Shown here piece after piece: positions 21,071-33,153 of a stretch of DNA of 64,000 bases. The notes beneath the pieces were generated by a model. It made no database searches, was not told the DNA's origin, and saw only the letters and a list, made by a program, of their open reading frames with translations. Position 1 is the first letter of the stretch. Each line of letters starts with the position of its first letter. Source of the DNA: Carnegiea gigantea (taxonomy: Eukaryota; Streptophyta; Magnoliopsida; Caryophyllales; Cactaceae); NCBI GenBank assembly GCA_029747015.1, contig JAKOGI010001176.1:215001-279000 (forward strand), read 5' to 3'. The position numbers were made by a program, and so were the translations under genes.

Positions 21071-22479
21071 CCAAGAAACTCAAAATTTTTTTGATGAAAC
21101 ATGCAAAATCATCGAACAAAATAATTATTCTAACCAAATATTACATACTAAGGCTACCCAACTAGATTCAATAACCACCCAATTAGGAGAAAATTCTAGT
21201 AATTATTCAGTAGACCTTTCCAAACTAAGGAAAACTCCTAAAAACAATTCTCCACCTTTATTCAATCCTTTTAGCATACCTATTAAAGAAATTCCTTCTA
21301 TGCCCACAACAAAATTAGGAAACAATGACAAAATGGAAATCGAATTATTCCAGAAAATTTTCCATGCTCTTGAAAAACTAGAATGTCCCACGTTACCAAA
21401 CCAAATATTTTGTATTCGTAAACTATCCATTACAAATCCTCCAAAAATTTATGATTCAAAGTCAAATTCTTCCGACAAATCAAATCTTACCCAAATTATC
21501 AAAACTAATTCCAAGAAAATTTCAAAGTTAAAGACTCCGTTCATCATCAAAGAAATTCAAAAATATCTGATTTAAATCCCAAAAAGTCATATTCAAGACA
21601 TAATATATCCAGAAAAATGATACGCATTAAATATGGCAAAACAGGATATATGGTCAATAAAAAAAAAATTAGAAATACACAATCCTGAAATTCGAAAGAA
21701 AATATTCAAAGTTAACCCCACATGATTAAAATGCTCATATAATCCTCAAAACTTAAATCAAAGAAAATTGAATTCTAATTTTTTATCTACTATCAATCAA
21801 GTTAATTTCAAAACATGGTATGTTTATATTACGCTAAAAATTCAAGATAATTTTGAGTTAAAAACAGTAGCTCTCCTTGACAGTGGTCAGATCAAAACTG
21901 CATCAAAGAAGAATTAATTCCATCCCAATATTATGAGAAAACATCTAAACAACTCCTTAGCACTAGTGGAAATCCATTACAAATTCAATACAAATCATCC
22001 AATATTTATATTTGTCATCAAAACTATTATTTTGAAGACTCATTCATTCTAGTAAAAAATCTAAAACAAAACTTTATTCTTGGTACTCCTTTTATTACCC
22101 AAATCTATCCTTTTAAGGTAGATCAAAATGGTATTCACACCTCCATTATAAGAAATAATATTTCTTTCAAATTTGTTGATCCAAAGATGCAATGCCTTCT
22201 AATAATATTAATATGATCAAAGTTAATGAAAAACATATCCTAAAGCAAGAAAAGATTCAAACCATAAGAAGACTTAATTTAATACCAAAAGACAAAGATG
22301 CCATATTCAAACTATTAAAAGATATTGATGAGAGACTTCCAAACCTAGTATGGGAAGCTAAGAAGTCCCACACCCAAAAATTAATAACTCTTTTTGAAAT
22401 GATGCAGACTCCTTTGTTTCAAGAAAGAACTCAAGAAATTTGTGCCTTATTAGATAGAGTGCAAATGTTAATTTAATCA
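21071..22479 (+). pseudogene. Pararetrovirus capsid/zinc knuckle/protease remnant, copy 2
   Basis: A 190-codon frame (21003-21575) holds a capsid-like region with PPLFNPFSIPIKEIPS, which is similar to 16640-16690 in copy 1. Next come a decayed Cys/His region near 21610, a protease-like VALLDSG near 21870 and FILGTPFITQIYP near 22080. The frame at 22192-22476 (KSHTQKLITLFEMMQTP) is in a place where RT would be expected but does not look like RT. RT appears to be absent from this copy. Confidence 0.6.
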
Positions 22480-22850
22480 GAAAATTATTGAAATCAAAAT
22501 CTTAAAATAACCAAAAGGGCACTAGCCCAGTATGAAATAATATAGATATCATATGTATTTCCTAAATTATTCATATCGTTCAATTTCATCCTTTTCTATT
22601 TCCAAAAGATTACTCCTCATCCCTACCATATTCCTTTATGCTTTGTTTGCGAATTCACAAACATACTCAACTAGAACTTAACATTTAAGAGTAAGGATAT
22701 GCATTCATTCATTGCATATGCATCAAAATAATAGTGTCCTATTCAATAAAGTTATAACCTGCATCAATCTGATTACTATTTAAAGGAAGTTTTCTCAACT
22801 TCTTCACTCACTAGCAAACTTCTTTGAAACAACTTACTTCACTATCTCTA
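22480..22850 (+). other. Non-coding interval in copy 2
   Basis: AT-rich sequence between two viral coding remnants. I recognise no feature in it. Confidence 0.4.
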
Positions 22851-23972
22851 TTTCAGATGGAACCAAACTCAGACAAAGGGTTAAGGAAACTCAGTCTTGT
22901 GTTCCTCCTATTCAAGACTTTGCTACCAAACCCAAAAGCCAAATTCAAACACAGACCCATCCAACTCATCCTGAGATTAAGATTTAAAATCAATATAAAA
23001 GCCTTACCGAATTTCCACCTCTAGCATATAGTCAAGTTGTGAAATTCACCCCTCAAATGTCTCAAAAGCCTCAAACTTCTCAACTACAAATTTTATCAAA
23101 AACCCAATCAATATCTTCCTACTTTTCAAAATTAAAATTTGAATTCATAATCTTTACTCATTTCCCTGAACGACAACCTGTTCAAACTCTAAACCTTCAA
23201 ATCTCGACTCTGTTCTTCACCCAAGAAAGTATGTTTCCTGAAGCCAATACACTCAAAAATTGTAGATTTTATGAACTCATACTTCTTGATACCAAATCAG
23301 CCCGAGTCCAGCATATTAAAGGTGACAAAGGAAAAGTTCTTTACTTCAAAATTTCGAATTCTCAAGATCTTCTCATCCAAAGAATGGGGTTCGTCCCCTT
23401 TTGAATACAAAAAATTCTTAGTCCATTTCCAACCTCAACATTTCAATTTCCTAGACTACAAAATGGCATGGTTTAGAGCCTTCTACTATAGAAGCTTTGA
23501 CCATTCTTGGTTCATCTCCTTCGACAAATGAGTCTCTGATTAATATATTCAAAGTTGGTTCTTCGACTGGTGGACATATTTCGGGTTCAACTCAGATACA
23601 TTACCTTTACCGGCGGTTCCAGGATTTCAACTTCTTATGAAGCAGCTCAAATCATTCAAAGCATTAAATAAAATTATATTTTTAATTGAATTTGAAGTTC
23701 CTTGGATTCTCTATTAGAATTTCAAATATCACAAGGTTCATCATGATGATCCTTATGTCTCCATTGTTCGTGAATTCAAATTCAAATTCTGGGAGAAATT
23801 CAATTTCGATCAGCGATGTAATCTTGATCAAGTTCAACGGTATTTAAAGCATCAGACAAAGCAAGTCATGGACAATCCCTCAACACTGGTCAAAAAAGAT
23901 GACAAAGGTCCTTCATCAAGCTCTTCCAAAGATTCCAAGAAGAAGGCTACATTCAAGAAATTCATGAAATAG
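22851..23972 (+). pseudogene. Pararetrovirus second ORF-like region, copy 2, unknown function
   Basis: Frames at 23039-23404 and 23271-23531 and further pieces to 23972 form a region rich in aromatic residues (MAWFRAFYYRSFDHSWF) that ends in a Ser/Lys-rich tail (SSSSSKDSKKKATFKKFMK). No enzymatic motif was seen. Position and composition fit the unknown second ORF of Florendovirus-like viruses, but this is an inference. Confidence 0.4.
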
Positions 23973-24104
23973 TTAGAACATCAAAGCGATGTCGACAGCA
24001 TTTCGTCAACTGAGTCCTACTCTGATCCAATGGGCGGACCATGTGCTCAAGATCCGTATGACATTTAAGACGTACTTATCCAAAACCAAGGGACACTACA
24101 CAAC

Positions 24105-24908
24105 AAAACCCCTTGGAATTCAACATGTGGAATTCAACATGCACGCAATAATAATCAAGACACAGTTGTCAGGTTGGTTGATTCAACATGTAGAATTCAA
24201 CACGCCAGCACGCAATAATAATCAAGACACAGTTGTCAAGTTGGTAGACGCCAACCATTCAAAATTATCCAAACAAGCATGCAGCAATAAAAATTAAGAC
24301 GTAACTATCAAGTTTTAACAAGTTTGTCAGACGTCAACCATTCAAAGCCACATGCGTACAACTATTCAGGATCAGTCCGCTATTCAAAGTAATTAATCAA
24401 TCTTATCTTGTTATCTTCTTACTGTTCAAAATGTCAGGAAGCTTATCTTATTAATAAATATCTTGTACTATTTATTTTTCTTTTGGGCCTATATAAAGGC
24501 TCTAGTATTGTAAGCAGAAGGCAGACATTACCTGCCTCGTTCTTGTACATTATCCCCATCCCGGCTTCTCTCTTATCCTCTTTGTTGCTTCGTTGTAATC
24601 TGTCGTATTCAATCGATATAGTAAGTTCTTCATTCAACTTTGCCTTGCAAATTTCATTCATATTTTTGGCGTGCTTTCATTCTTTCTTCCATCACTTTCA
24701 ATCATTATTCATGTTAAGACCATTCATTAATTTTCAAGCATTCATGATAAATTAACTCTTCAAGCTTTGCATCTTTGACATCCGTTACTCTGCCCATTCA
24801 TATTTTGTTCTTGCTTATTTATTTATTTAATTAATAATCAAGTTTTACCATTAATTAATCACGTTTTGCAATTTATTTCAAAAATAAAAATTACACTCGG
24901 TCCTGTCC
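24105..24908 (+). repeat. Pararetrovirus promoter/leader block, copy 3, with tandem upstream repeats
   Basis: The core TATATAAA is at 24490-24497 and GACGTC at 24330-24335, a spacing (160 bases) almost the same as in copy 2. Upstream, a unit of about 80 bases starting ATTCAACATG and containing ATAATAATCAAGACACAG is present roughly two to three times (24110-24345). Confidence 0.8.
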
Positions 24909-25073
24909 TTAACTGGTAAGTCCATTGGTCAGCCTGGTGATTGGTGGTCCCCGCATGCATAGCTGGGTGCCTAGTAGTTTTCTATCTGAGATAAGTGCAA
25001 ATTTGTGTGTTATTATGTGTTGATTAATCTCTCTGGCCGTGTTGGTTATCCTAAGACTAATCAGGTTAGCATC
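24909..25073 (+). other. Shortened viral leader, copy 3
   Basis: AACTGGTAAGTCCATTGG joins the first bases of the primer site (ACTGGTA) directly to sequence found at about 15696 in copy 1. Roughly 400 leader bases, including most of the primer site, are therefore missing. GTA is shared by both break points. Confidence 0.7.
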
Positions 25074-25914
25074 ATGGTAGCATCATTAAGAAGGCTTTTG
25101 TCTAGATCATTATCATCATCATCCTCTTCATCATCTACATCTCCTTTAGAGTCAAGTATAGTACATACTAAAGAAATTCATGCTTTCGGGGACTATTCCA
25201 AATGGAATATCCCTTCTGAACCCATTGAATTAATTTATTCAATTGGTTCTTTAAGTTTTAAAACTGCATTTTCTATCAAAATTCATGAAGAAACCATTAG
25301 TTTAAATGATCACTATGAAACCTTTCAACTTTGATCAAGAGTTCAAATTAATAAATATCTTCAAAAAGGCTTTAAATATAGTCATTTTGGTATAGTTCAA
25401 GTTGCTATTAAAATCTTAACTAAGCTAGGAATTGACACTCCTGTCTTCTTAGCTTTAAAGAGACGATATATTAAAAACACACGAAGATTCACTCCTTGCA
25501 ATGGTTCAATCAAATGCTTGTAATGGTCCAATCTATTTCAATTGTTGTCCAAATTATTTAGTAGACCTTACTGATCCGTTGATTCTTCAAACTCTAGTCC
25601 TTGATGTTCATTTAATGGCTGACAAATTCAAAGAGCTTTTCAAAAATCTTGCGGTTACCTATCAAGTCTATTTTAGATTACATTCCTCTCAATTAAATCC
25701 AAAACTTAGCATTATTCCTCGTAAAAAGCAAGAAACCGTCCTCATTCAAGTTTGCACTGATGAATCAGCCACTTATGTCCCTAAAAGGCGAAAGTGGGAT
25801 GAAATTACCATACGTGAAGAACTTATTATTCCAGAACCAAGACTCCCTAGGAATATAACAATCAGAGAAATTTCTTTTATTTCAGAAACCTCTGACGGAA
25901 GGCCTTTACTTTGA
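25074..25914 (+). pseudogene. Pararetrovirus movement protein (30K superfamily), copy 3
   Basis: The frame opens at ATG 25074 with a Ser-rich start. It is interrupted by TGA at 25332-25334, continues in the same frame with FGIVQVAIKILTKLGI, and shifts frame near 25505 into a 137-codon frame. That frame shows GPIYFNCCPNYLVDLTDP, a pattern of caulimovirid movement proteins, which form tubules through plasmodesmata. Only these few lesions are visible, so it is the best-kept viral gene here. Confidence 0.7.
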
Positions 25915-26513
25915 TTTAGTTCATATCGTGAGCCTTCTCGTCCTACTATTATTCCAGATTTCCAGTCAGCTAGATCCTCAATCTCATCTGTGCCATCCAC
26001 TAATAGAAACGCTCATATTAGTGGAATAATCGACCGAACTCCATTACCTGAAGTCATATACAATGATACTCAACCGGATGAACACTGTGCGGCACCCACC
26101 TTTTCTCAAACGAGAGCTTCTTCTACATCAAATGAAATTACAATAGTTGCTTTTCAAGTTGACAGATGTTATCTCAATGAAGAATTTTACCAGGATAACA
26201 ACCAGTCCCATAGAAAATGGTTTTTTTCCCATTTTTCTTAGGACATGCAACAATTACTCAAGAACCTTTATTATAATCAACTAGCCAAAATCAAAGAAAA
26301 TATACCCTTCTTTGATTGGCTAAATACATACCTGCAAAACATCAAATTGTTATTCCAGACTATCATCCTTCAATCTGTGCCATAGAAAGTCAAGCCAAAT
26401 TATGGTAGAATTCTGTTATAAAGCAATCAATAGTCTCTATTCATCCTCCACTAAATACCATATCCATTGCTGTATCCAAAGACGACTCTGTTATTGCCAC
26501 TCCCTTCAAAAAA
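25915..26513 (+). pseudogene. Pararetrovirus post-movement-protein remnant, copy 3
   Basis: Continues with FQVDRCYLNEEFYQDNNQSH (near 26152-26211) and ENIPFFDWLN (about 26299-26328). Equivalent segments in copy 1 lie at 16095-16150 and 16235-16265. It ends abruptly at an inverted promoter block. Confidence 0.65.
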
Positions 26514-27046
26514 GTGCAATTTTTATTTTTAAAATGAATTACAAAATACGATTAATTAATAGTAAAATTTGATTAACAAAGAACAAAGCTTAATTAAAAC
26601 AAAAGCATGAACAGAGTAATGAATTGGAAGACTAAATTGAATAAAGCAAACTTTGAGAAATTAAATCAATATGAATGGACTATGTGGTAGCAACGGAATG
26701 GACTACTACAAAAAGAAAGAACCAAAATGTAAAATATGAATAGGAAGTTTACAAGAGAGATACTTGAATGAAAAACTTACTGATAGTATTAAATTTGGCG
26801 TATTGATTACAAACGAGTAGAGCTAGAGGATAAGGAGAGAAGCGGGGATGCGTAATGTGCAATGGAAATAGGCAGATAAGTTCTGAGTTCTAAGCTCTGA
26901 GTTCTATGTTACAACTTTGAAGCCTTTATATATGCTCAAAAAGTAAAATATACAGTACAAAAATAATTAATGCTACAGTAAGATGATAGGAATTTTGACA
27001 TTTGAACAGTAAATGGATAAGATTGTTGAATCATCCTAAATGTTGA
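26514..27046 (-). repeat. Pararetrovirus promoter/leader block, copy 4, inverted
   Basis: Reverse complemented, this matches the downstream two thirds of the block, including TATATAAA at 26925-26932 on the minus strand within GAGCATATATAAAGGC. It is joined tail to tail with copy 3 coding sequence at about 26514 and ends at the LTR starting 27047. Confidence 0.8.
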
Positions 27047-30009
27047 TGTAACGCCCCCAAATAACACATGTTTTATTGTTTATGCTCTCCTTAATAAATC
27101 ACTCAATTGTAATATGATGAATCCAATAATAAGGGCGTTACCGCCGTCTAAAAGGACAAAGTTTGAAACATGAGTGTTATAAATAACACAGTTAAGCATA
27201 ACCTCCACTGTACACATTCACATATGATCATCCATTCACAATCAAGTGTTAACCAATGTAAAGTTTATAAACCATAGTAAGATAATTCACCATGTAATCT
27301 ACATCTTCATCCATAGAAGAATTCAAAATACAACTTTAAAATATGTATATACAGCATTACTTCTGATCCATCCGAATTTCCCTGCTTCACTTATTCTCTT
27401 CAGCGGATTTGCTGGAATGAGGGCAATACTCTGAGCATTTGCCTAAAACAAAACATGAAAAACATTTCGAACTGTGAGCCGAAGCTCAGTACATGCATTC
27501 CTGAATTGTTAAATGATCATTGAACATTGGTTGGGCCCATTTTGCAATTCATTTAAGATCAAAACAGGGAATGGGATGATTATAAAATTGCATTGCTAAT
27601 TATTATCTGATAGTGAACCCCTTGATACTGTTACGATCTATGGATAGGTGTACACCTGCCAAGCCGACCAGGGGACCTGGCCTAAAGCCGCGCGGGTAAC
27701 TGAAGGGCAATGCCCTGTAACTGATAACTGACGGGGTCATTAATTAACTGATAAATCACTGTGTAACTGATTCATTGATGTACTTACCAAGACATGATAA
27801 CGTTGATAAATACACTGTGATTTCTAAAGATACCGGCAATGCACGTACCTTGAGTCTTTAAAAAATGTCATCTGACTTGATACAAGTCAGTTGTTTCATA
27901 AATACCATCTGACTTGATAAATATATTCTAACTTGATAACACTTATGCAAAATAGGGAACAATAACTAGGCCTCATCTCTGTTTCACAAATGTCATTAAA
28001 TGTCATTGTAAGTATGTGTAGTCAGTAAATGATCTTCACTCGCATAATTAAGTAAAAGTATGTGTAACAGAAATTCCGTAATAAAATGGGATACATAACT
28101 TGTGCATTTCAATATAATAAACTGATTTTACTTCAATACAAGATAAGTTAAACCAAATTAAACTGATTTAAATTAGTTAGGGTTATTGAACATTTCTGAA
28201 ATAGATAATAAAAAGTGTGATGCTTCTGAAATGAATAATGGAATGGTTAATGCCTCTGAAATGGATAATAGAAGGTTCAATGCCATAAGGGGTGTTGTAA
28301 GGTTCATAAAAGCTCAAATAACCTCAGTAGATCTGATAGACACTAACTTGAGTCATTACTGTGCCCACTTCTCAAATTTCATTTTCATGCTCACTTAACT
28401 CGGTTTTCAAACCCAAGTAAGCTTCTATACATAAACAAACTTGTTAAAATCACTACACTTTGTAATTTCCTTGCAATACCCATAATTATATAGAAACTTC
28501 TGAAAATATTTTCACATGTCATAATTTCTGTATTCACTCATGTTACCGTTTGAAGGTCTGTATTAGTAAATCCATATCTTTCACTCCCGACCTCCAATTG
28601 AGATATAAAACCCCAATATGAAAATCTTATAACGTCCGCTAAAACTTTTATTCAGGACACAAAGCATGATTCACATAGTAAGGTCCATAAAATTAGGGTA
28701 GAATACAGACGTGTACAATTTCAGTTCAATCTGTGCAGTCGTAACAAAACGATCATAACTTTTTTCAGTGACCCAATCAATACCAATTGTTCCGTAAAGT
28801 TACTATTTCAGTTCAGTTCCCAGTTTCAATGTATTCTGCACGGTCTTGAGTAAATTGGTCATAATTTTGTCCACACAATGTAAAATTGAGTAATTCTAAA
28901 GCCTATTGAAAGCTAACTCATCAAGATATCACTATACTAAAAATCATGAATTTTGGATGTCCCAATTAATACCAGTTTTCTCTCAAAGTGGCCCCTGTTT
29001 CAGGTCTGTTGACAGCTTAGTAACCACATGTTTGCAGTCTTTTCTTCACATAACCACCTACTAAAATCACTCTTTAACTTATATAAATCAGCATAAACAT
29101 CTTGATATTCATTACTAATGCTAAAGATCACAAAATCTCATTTAAAACAATCAAAATCCAACACTTGAACATGAAGCTTGCATGATTAAGATAAAACCCT
29201 AGCATCATCCAACTTCAACTCCATCATGATCCATCACCAAGATGATTCTTAATTCAATAAAAACAACATGATCCATCATCAAAATAACCAAAATAAGAAG
29301 TAAAAACCAAAATTCAAAGAATAAGATTGAAGTCACTTACTTTGAGCTTGAAACAAGTGGAGATGGAGATGATATTTGGTGATTTTGAGGGTGGAAGATG
29401 ATAGCCGGTGGAGGGAGGTGGTTGGAGGTTGCAATTTCTTGCCGGAGGCTGGCCGGAAAGTGGCCAGAAAGTGGCCGAAAAAGGGCTGTTGCTGCTGGTC
29501 TGGTTGGGCAGTGGGGTAGAGAGAAGGAGGAGAGAATAAAAGAGAGAAAGTGACTTGAAGTTTGCTTGGTGCAAATGAACCTTAGGCAAAAATAATACTT
29601 GGCTGAAAATGAAGCATAAAAATCAGCTTTTGCTAATGATAATTAAGGCTTAATGATGGTGATTAGATAAATAAATAGGGTTAAGTCTTGGTGGGCCAAA
29701 ATTGACCTTAAACGGGATCGGGTTCGAAAACTAGCTCAAACCGAGTGCGCTTGAATTTTTTTTTTTTTTTTGGTAACTCGAAATTAATTGTGATATCATG
29801 AAAATAATTTAATCTTTTAAATCATAGTCATCGAGGTCTAATATCAATTTCTCCAAAAAATTATTTTCGGTAAATGAAACTCGATTTGCAAAGTAGGGCC
29901 CAAAATGAATTTTCCCAACCGGGATCATTAAATGAGATAAATAAATGAGAAAAAAGAATAACATAGCTTAATTAAATATATAAAAATGATTTAGGATCGG
30001 GCTATTACA
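27047..30009 (-). repeat. 3' LTR of Gypsy 1, 2.96 kb
   Basis: It starts TGTAACGCCCCC and ends GCTATTACA. The first 1.02 kb matches 35123-36147 at roughly nine bases in ten or better. The remaining 1.9 kb has no partner because the other LTR is truncated. Short frames inside show no conserved domain. Confidence 0.85.
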
Positions 30010-30024
30010 GCCTTCCCCCCTTAA
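30010..30024 (-). promoter_or_regulatory. Polypurine tract of Gypsy 1
   Basis: The minus strand reads TTAAGGGGGGAAGGC immediately before the 3' LTR, as required for plus-strand priming. A closely similar motif precedes the LARD LTR at 43726-43740. Confidence 0.75.
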
Positions 30025-30454
30025 AGAGTTTCGTCCTCGAAACTTATGGATTTTGACTATCATGTAAAGTGATTTCAAATAAATATGAGTGCTTGGCTTT
30101 TACTTCTTGCTCAGTTTCCCAAGTAGCTTATGAGAAGGTATGATTTACCCAAGGCAATTTGATTTAAGGTATCTGCTTGATACTTAACTGCTTAATTCTG
30201 TGATCCAATATCTGACTTGGATGTTATTGTAACACAAGACCCTCAATGACTGCAATGGATTTGATTATGACAACATGGTCAGGATCTGAAATGTACTACC
30301 TGAGTTGTAAGGTAAGGAACACAGAACATGTTATGGACATGTTTGAGTTGAGTTATATAGGCAGATCTGGTAGACAAGTTATGGAATCCGACCTTTTAAT
30401 GAACTGATATGATCCAAAAGATCTTGACCTTAATTTAGGTCGTAGGCAACCTCC

Positions 30455-30856
30455 TTACACCCTTAGTTGGTGAGACTTTCTGAAAAACTTTATCATATAC
30501 CGAAAATTCCAGGAATCTCCTTCTTTTAGCAACATAGCTTTTCTGTCGGTTCCAATGATATACTTTCCAGAGTCTTCTGAGATATGACACCTTATTGAAT
30601 GCTGAAGAAGATCTTCATGACTCAAAAGATGATTTGTTGTCAATGTTGGCCGTCATTTTATCCTGATGTTTCATGTAGGATTCTCTACTTGTGCTATCAC
30701 AACGTTGACCACTGGGAGTTCCATACTTTCTTCAAATGCAAATGTTGGTCGTAGGTCATGAAGTACTACAGGCTCCAACTCAGAATAGTTGGATCCATTG
30801 ATATTTTTAGATGCTTGCCTATCCATTTCAGGATGATAAGAACGACTAAAGTTCAA
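30455..30856 (-). pseudogene. Gypsy 1 integrase remnant
   Basis: Two minus-strand frames (30671-30856 and 30455-30643) retain FSRSYHPEMDRQ, the decayed form of the core-domain YHPQTDGQ region, and a C-terminal-like stretch. The N-terminal zinc-binding part was not identified. Inactive. Confidence 0.65.
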
Positions 30857-31979
30857 TCTAGTTCCAAAGGTTCTTTGAAGTGTTTGTCAAAACAGGTTTG
30901 AAACCTCTGATCTCTATCAGGCACTGTATCTGAAGGAATTCCATGATAAAGTCCATTGAAATTGAATCCCTTTTTCAAGGTTTTGCTTTATTTTTTGGAG
31001 CTCAGGATCATCATCCTGATTCACTCTAAGGTAAGTGTCGGCATTTAAACATTCGCCTTCCTGTGCGACACTAATTGAATGTCCAAGTCCTCAAGTTCTC
31101 TCAAGAGATTCAGTTGCGTAGTTACTACAGTGTTCAAGGTATGTTGTGCCTTCCTATTCAGGGCACCTGCCACAATATTTCTTTTTCTTGGTTGACATTG
31201 GATCTGCCACAACTGATGTTTCATGTAGATTGAGCTTTTTCTAAGTGAAGATGTGCTTCAAGGTTTGATGATCAGTATTGATTCTGCATGGTACCCCATA
31301 TAAGTAATGTCTCCAAATTTACAATGCAAAAACTACAGAAATGGGTAAGGTAATTCTTCTCATAAGGCTTGAGTTGTTAGGAGGCATAAACCACCAGTTA
31401 AACGTCTTGCTAACTTTATAGCTTTCTTCAACAAATTGGTCAAGGAGGACAATATTTGTCAAATCCTTCCTAAACTCGATAATTCCCTACTAAACTCAAA
31501 CAGTTGCTAATCTCAGTGCATTGGTGGGTCTTGAGCACTTTGAAATTACTTTCACCTTTTGCATATCAGCCTTAATTTCTTCCTTTAATACCATATGTTC
31601 CAAAAATACCATACTTCAAACCAATACTCATACATCTTGTATTTGCTATATAATTGATCCTCCCTCAAGGTCTGTAACACTGTCCTCAAATGAACAATAT
31701 GCTCAGCTTTGTCCTTGGAATATTTCAAGACATCTATTATGTACACCACCATAACTTGTCTAGATATGGTTTGAAACTCTATTCATAAGATCCGTAAAGG
31801 CCACAGGGCCATTGATTAGGCCAAAAGGCTTCACAGTGAATTCATCATGACCCATACATGGTCCGTAGTGTGATTTTGGTAATGTATTCAGATATAATGC
31901 TAACTTGATGGTATCCTGACCTCAAATCAATCTTAGATCAGACTTCTGCTCCCTGCAGTTGATCAAATAAGTCATCTAC

Positions 31980-32174
31980 TTAGGGCGATGGGTATGTGGT
32001 GTTGATGGTGATCTTGTTTAGGTCTTTGAAATCAATACATAACCTCAAGGTTCCATTCTTGTTCTTTACAATCAATACTGGGGCACCCCATGGTGATACA
32101 CTTGGCCTAATAAAGCCTGTCTGTAACAGCTCATCTAGCTGAATTTGTAGTTCCTTAAGCTCAGTTGGAGCCAT
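31980..32174 (-). pseudogene. Gypsy 1 reverse transcriptase remnant
   Basis: A 64-codon frame with [20 protein letters not shown] and [15 protein letters not shown], the conserved start of the Gypsy RT domain. The downstream catalytic region near 31750 has YIID in place of YxDD and is out of frame. Decayed RNase H-like sequence is expected at 31000-31700, but no clean frame remains. Confidence 0.8.
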
Positions 32175-32943
32175 ATGATATGAGGTTTTTGAGATAGATT
32201 AGACACTAGGGATGAATTCAATCTCCTAATCAATTTCTCTTGGCGGAGCAATCCTGGTAACTTTTTCGGAAAACTTCTCTGAACTCACAAACTATAGGGA
32301 TGTCTTCTGCTTTTTCTTCCTTAGGTTGAGTGTTAATAGCATGACACCAATGTACAATATATCCTTGACATAAGAGCTCACTTGGTTTCATAACAGAATT
32401 TAAAGGACAGGGTTTTTCCTCTCTTTGACCATAAACATATTTCTCTCCCTTGTTCTTTTCTTAAAATGACCTTATGGTCATCACAACCTATCTTGACCAT
32501 ATAAGTACACAACCAGCTCATTTCCAAAATGATGTCAAAGTCTGACTAGTCAAATTGAATCAGAACTCCAGGGGAAACTATCTCACCAGTAGTAATTGAA
32601 ACAAATTTATGAGATGTAGAACACTCAACTCTAGAGTCGTTGGACAACTTGATTCCGTAATTGGTTTTTGCCTTCTTATTCTCAAGGTTCACTTGCATGG
32701 CAGATCATGTGAATATAAATGAATGAGTGGCAACTGAATCAATCAATACACAAAATGGCTTCGAAATTAAAAGAGAGCTTCGGTGCTGCACCAGAGGTGG
32801 TAGCTTCTTTCTTGCTCAACACATAAGCCCTTCCTACAGCTACAGGCCTTGAAAGTGAGAGCCCTTATTTACAACCTTCAGTTTTTGGGAGCAAGCAGCG
32901 ATGAGGTGCTCTGGGCTACCACACCATGTCCATTTGGGAGTTC

Positions 32944-33153
32944 TCATTTGGCAATCCGGGGTAGTGTAGTTATTCTTTCCACAAATCTGCTCCAAGTGAA
33001 GTCAGGCCCTAAGAGTTTATTCTTAACCGTGTTCCACCAAATATCAGTTTCACCCATTAGATAAAATGTTTCAATGTTCACCTTTTTATCCCCTGGAACC
33101 TCTACTACAGTGAAAATTTTCTGCATTCCTCGAATCCATTCTTCAAGTTCCAC
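32944..33153 (-). pseudogene. Gypsy 1 gag remnant
   Basis: WIRGMQKIFTVVEVPGDKKV and TDIWWNTVK are hallmarks of the plant retrotransposon gag (capsid) domain. Only about 70 codons are open. Confidence 0.75.

Larger units (their letters stand above)
14618..27046 (+). mobile_element. Cluster of endogenous pararetrovirus copies (Caulimoviridae, Florendovirus/Petuvirus-like)
   Basis: At least four partial viral copies lie in series. Hallmarks are four copies of one promoter/leader block, a tRNA-Met primer site at 15285-15298, a 30K-type movement protein region, a CCHC-like motif, an aspartic-protease region, reverse transcriptase, and a second region of unknown function. No integrase and no true LTRs were seen, which separates it from Gypsy elements. 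All reading frames are broken by stops and frameshifts, so these are fossils. Genus placement is inferred from the gene order. Confidence 0.8.

Noticed and set aside
22192..22476. RT or RNase H assignment for the 94-codon frame of viral copy 2
   Set aside because: No RT or RNase H motif could be seen; left as part of an unassigned viral region.
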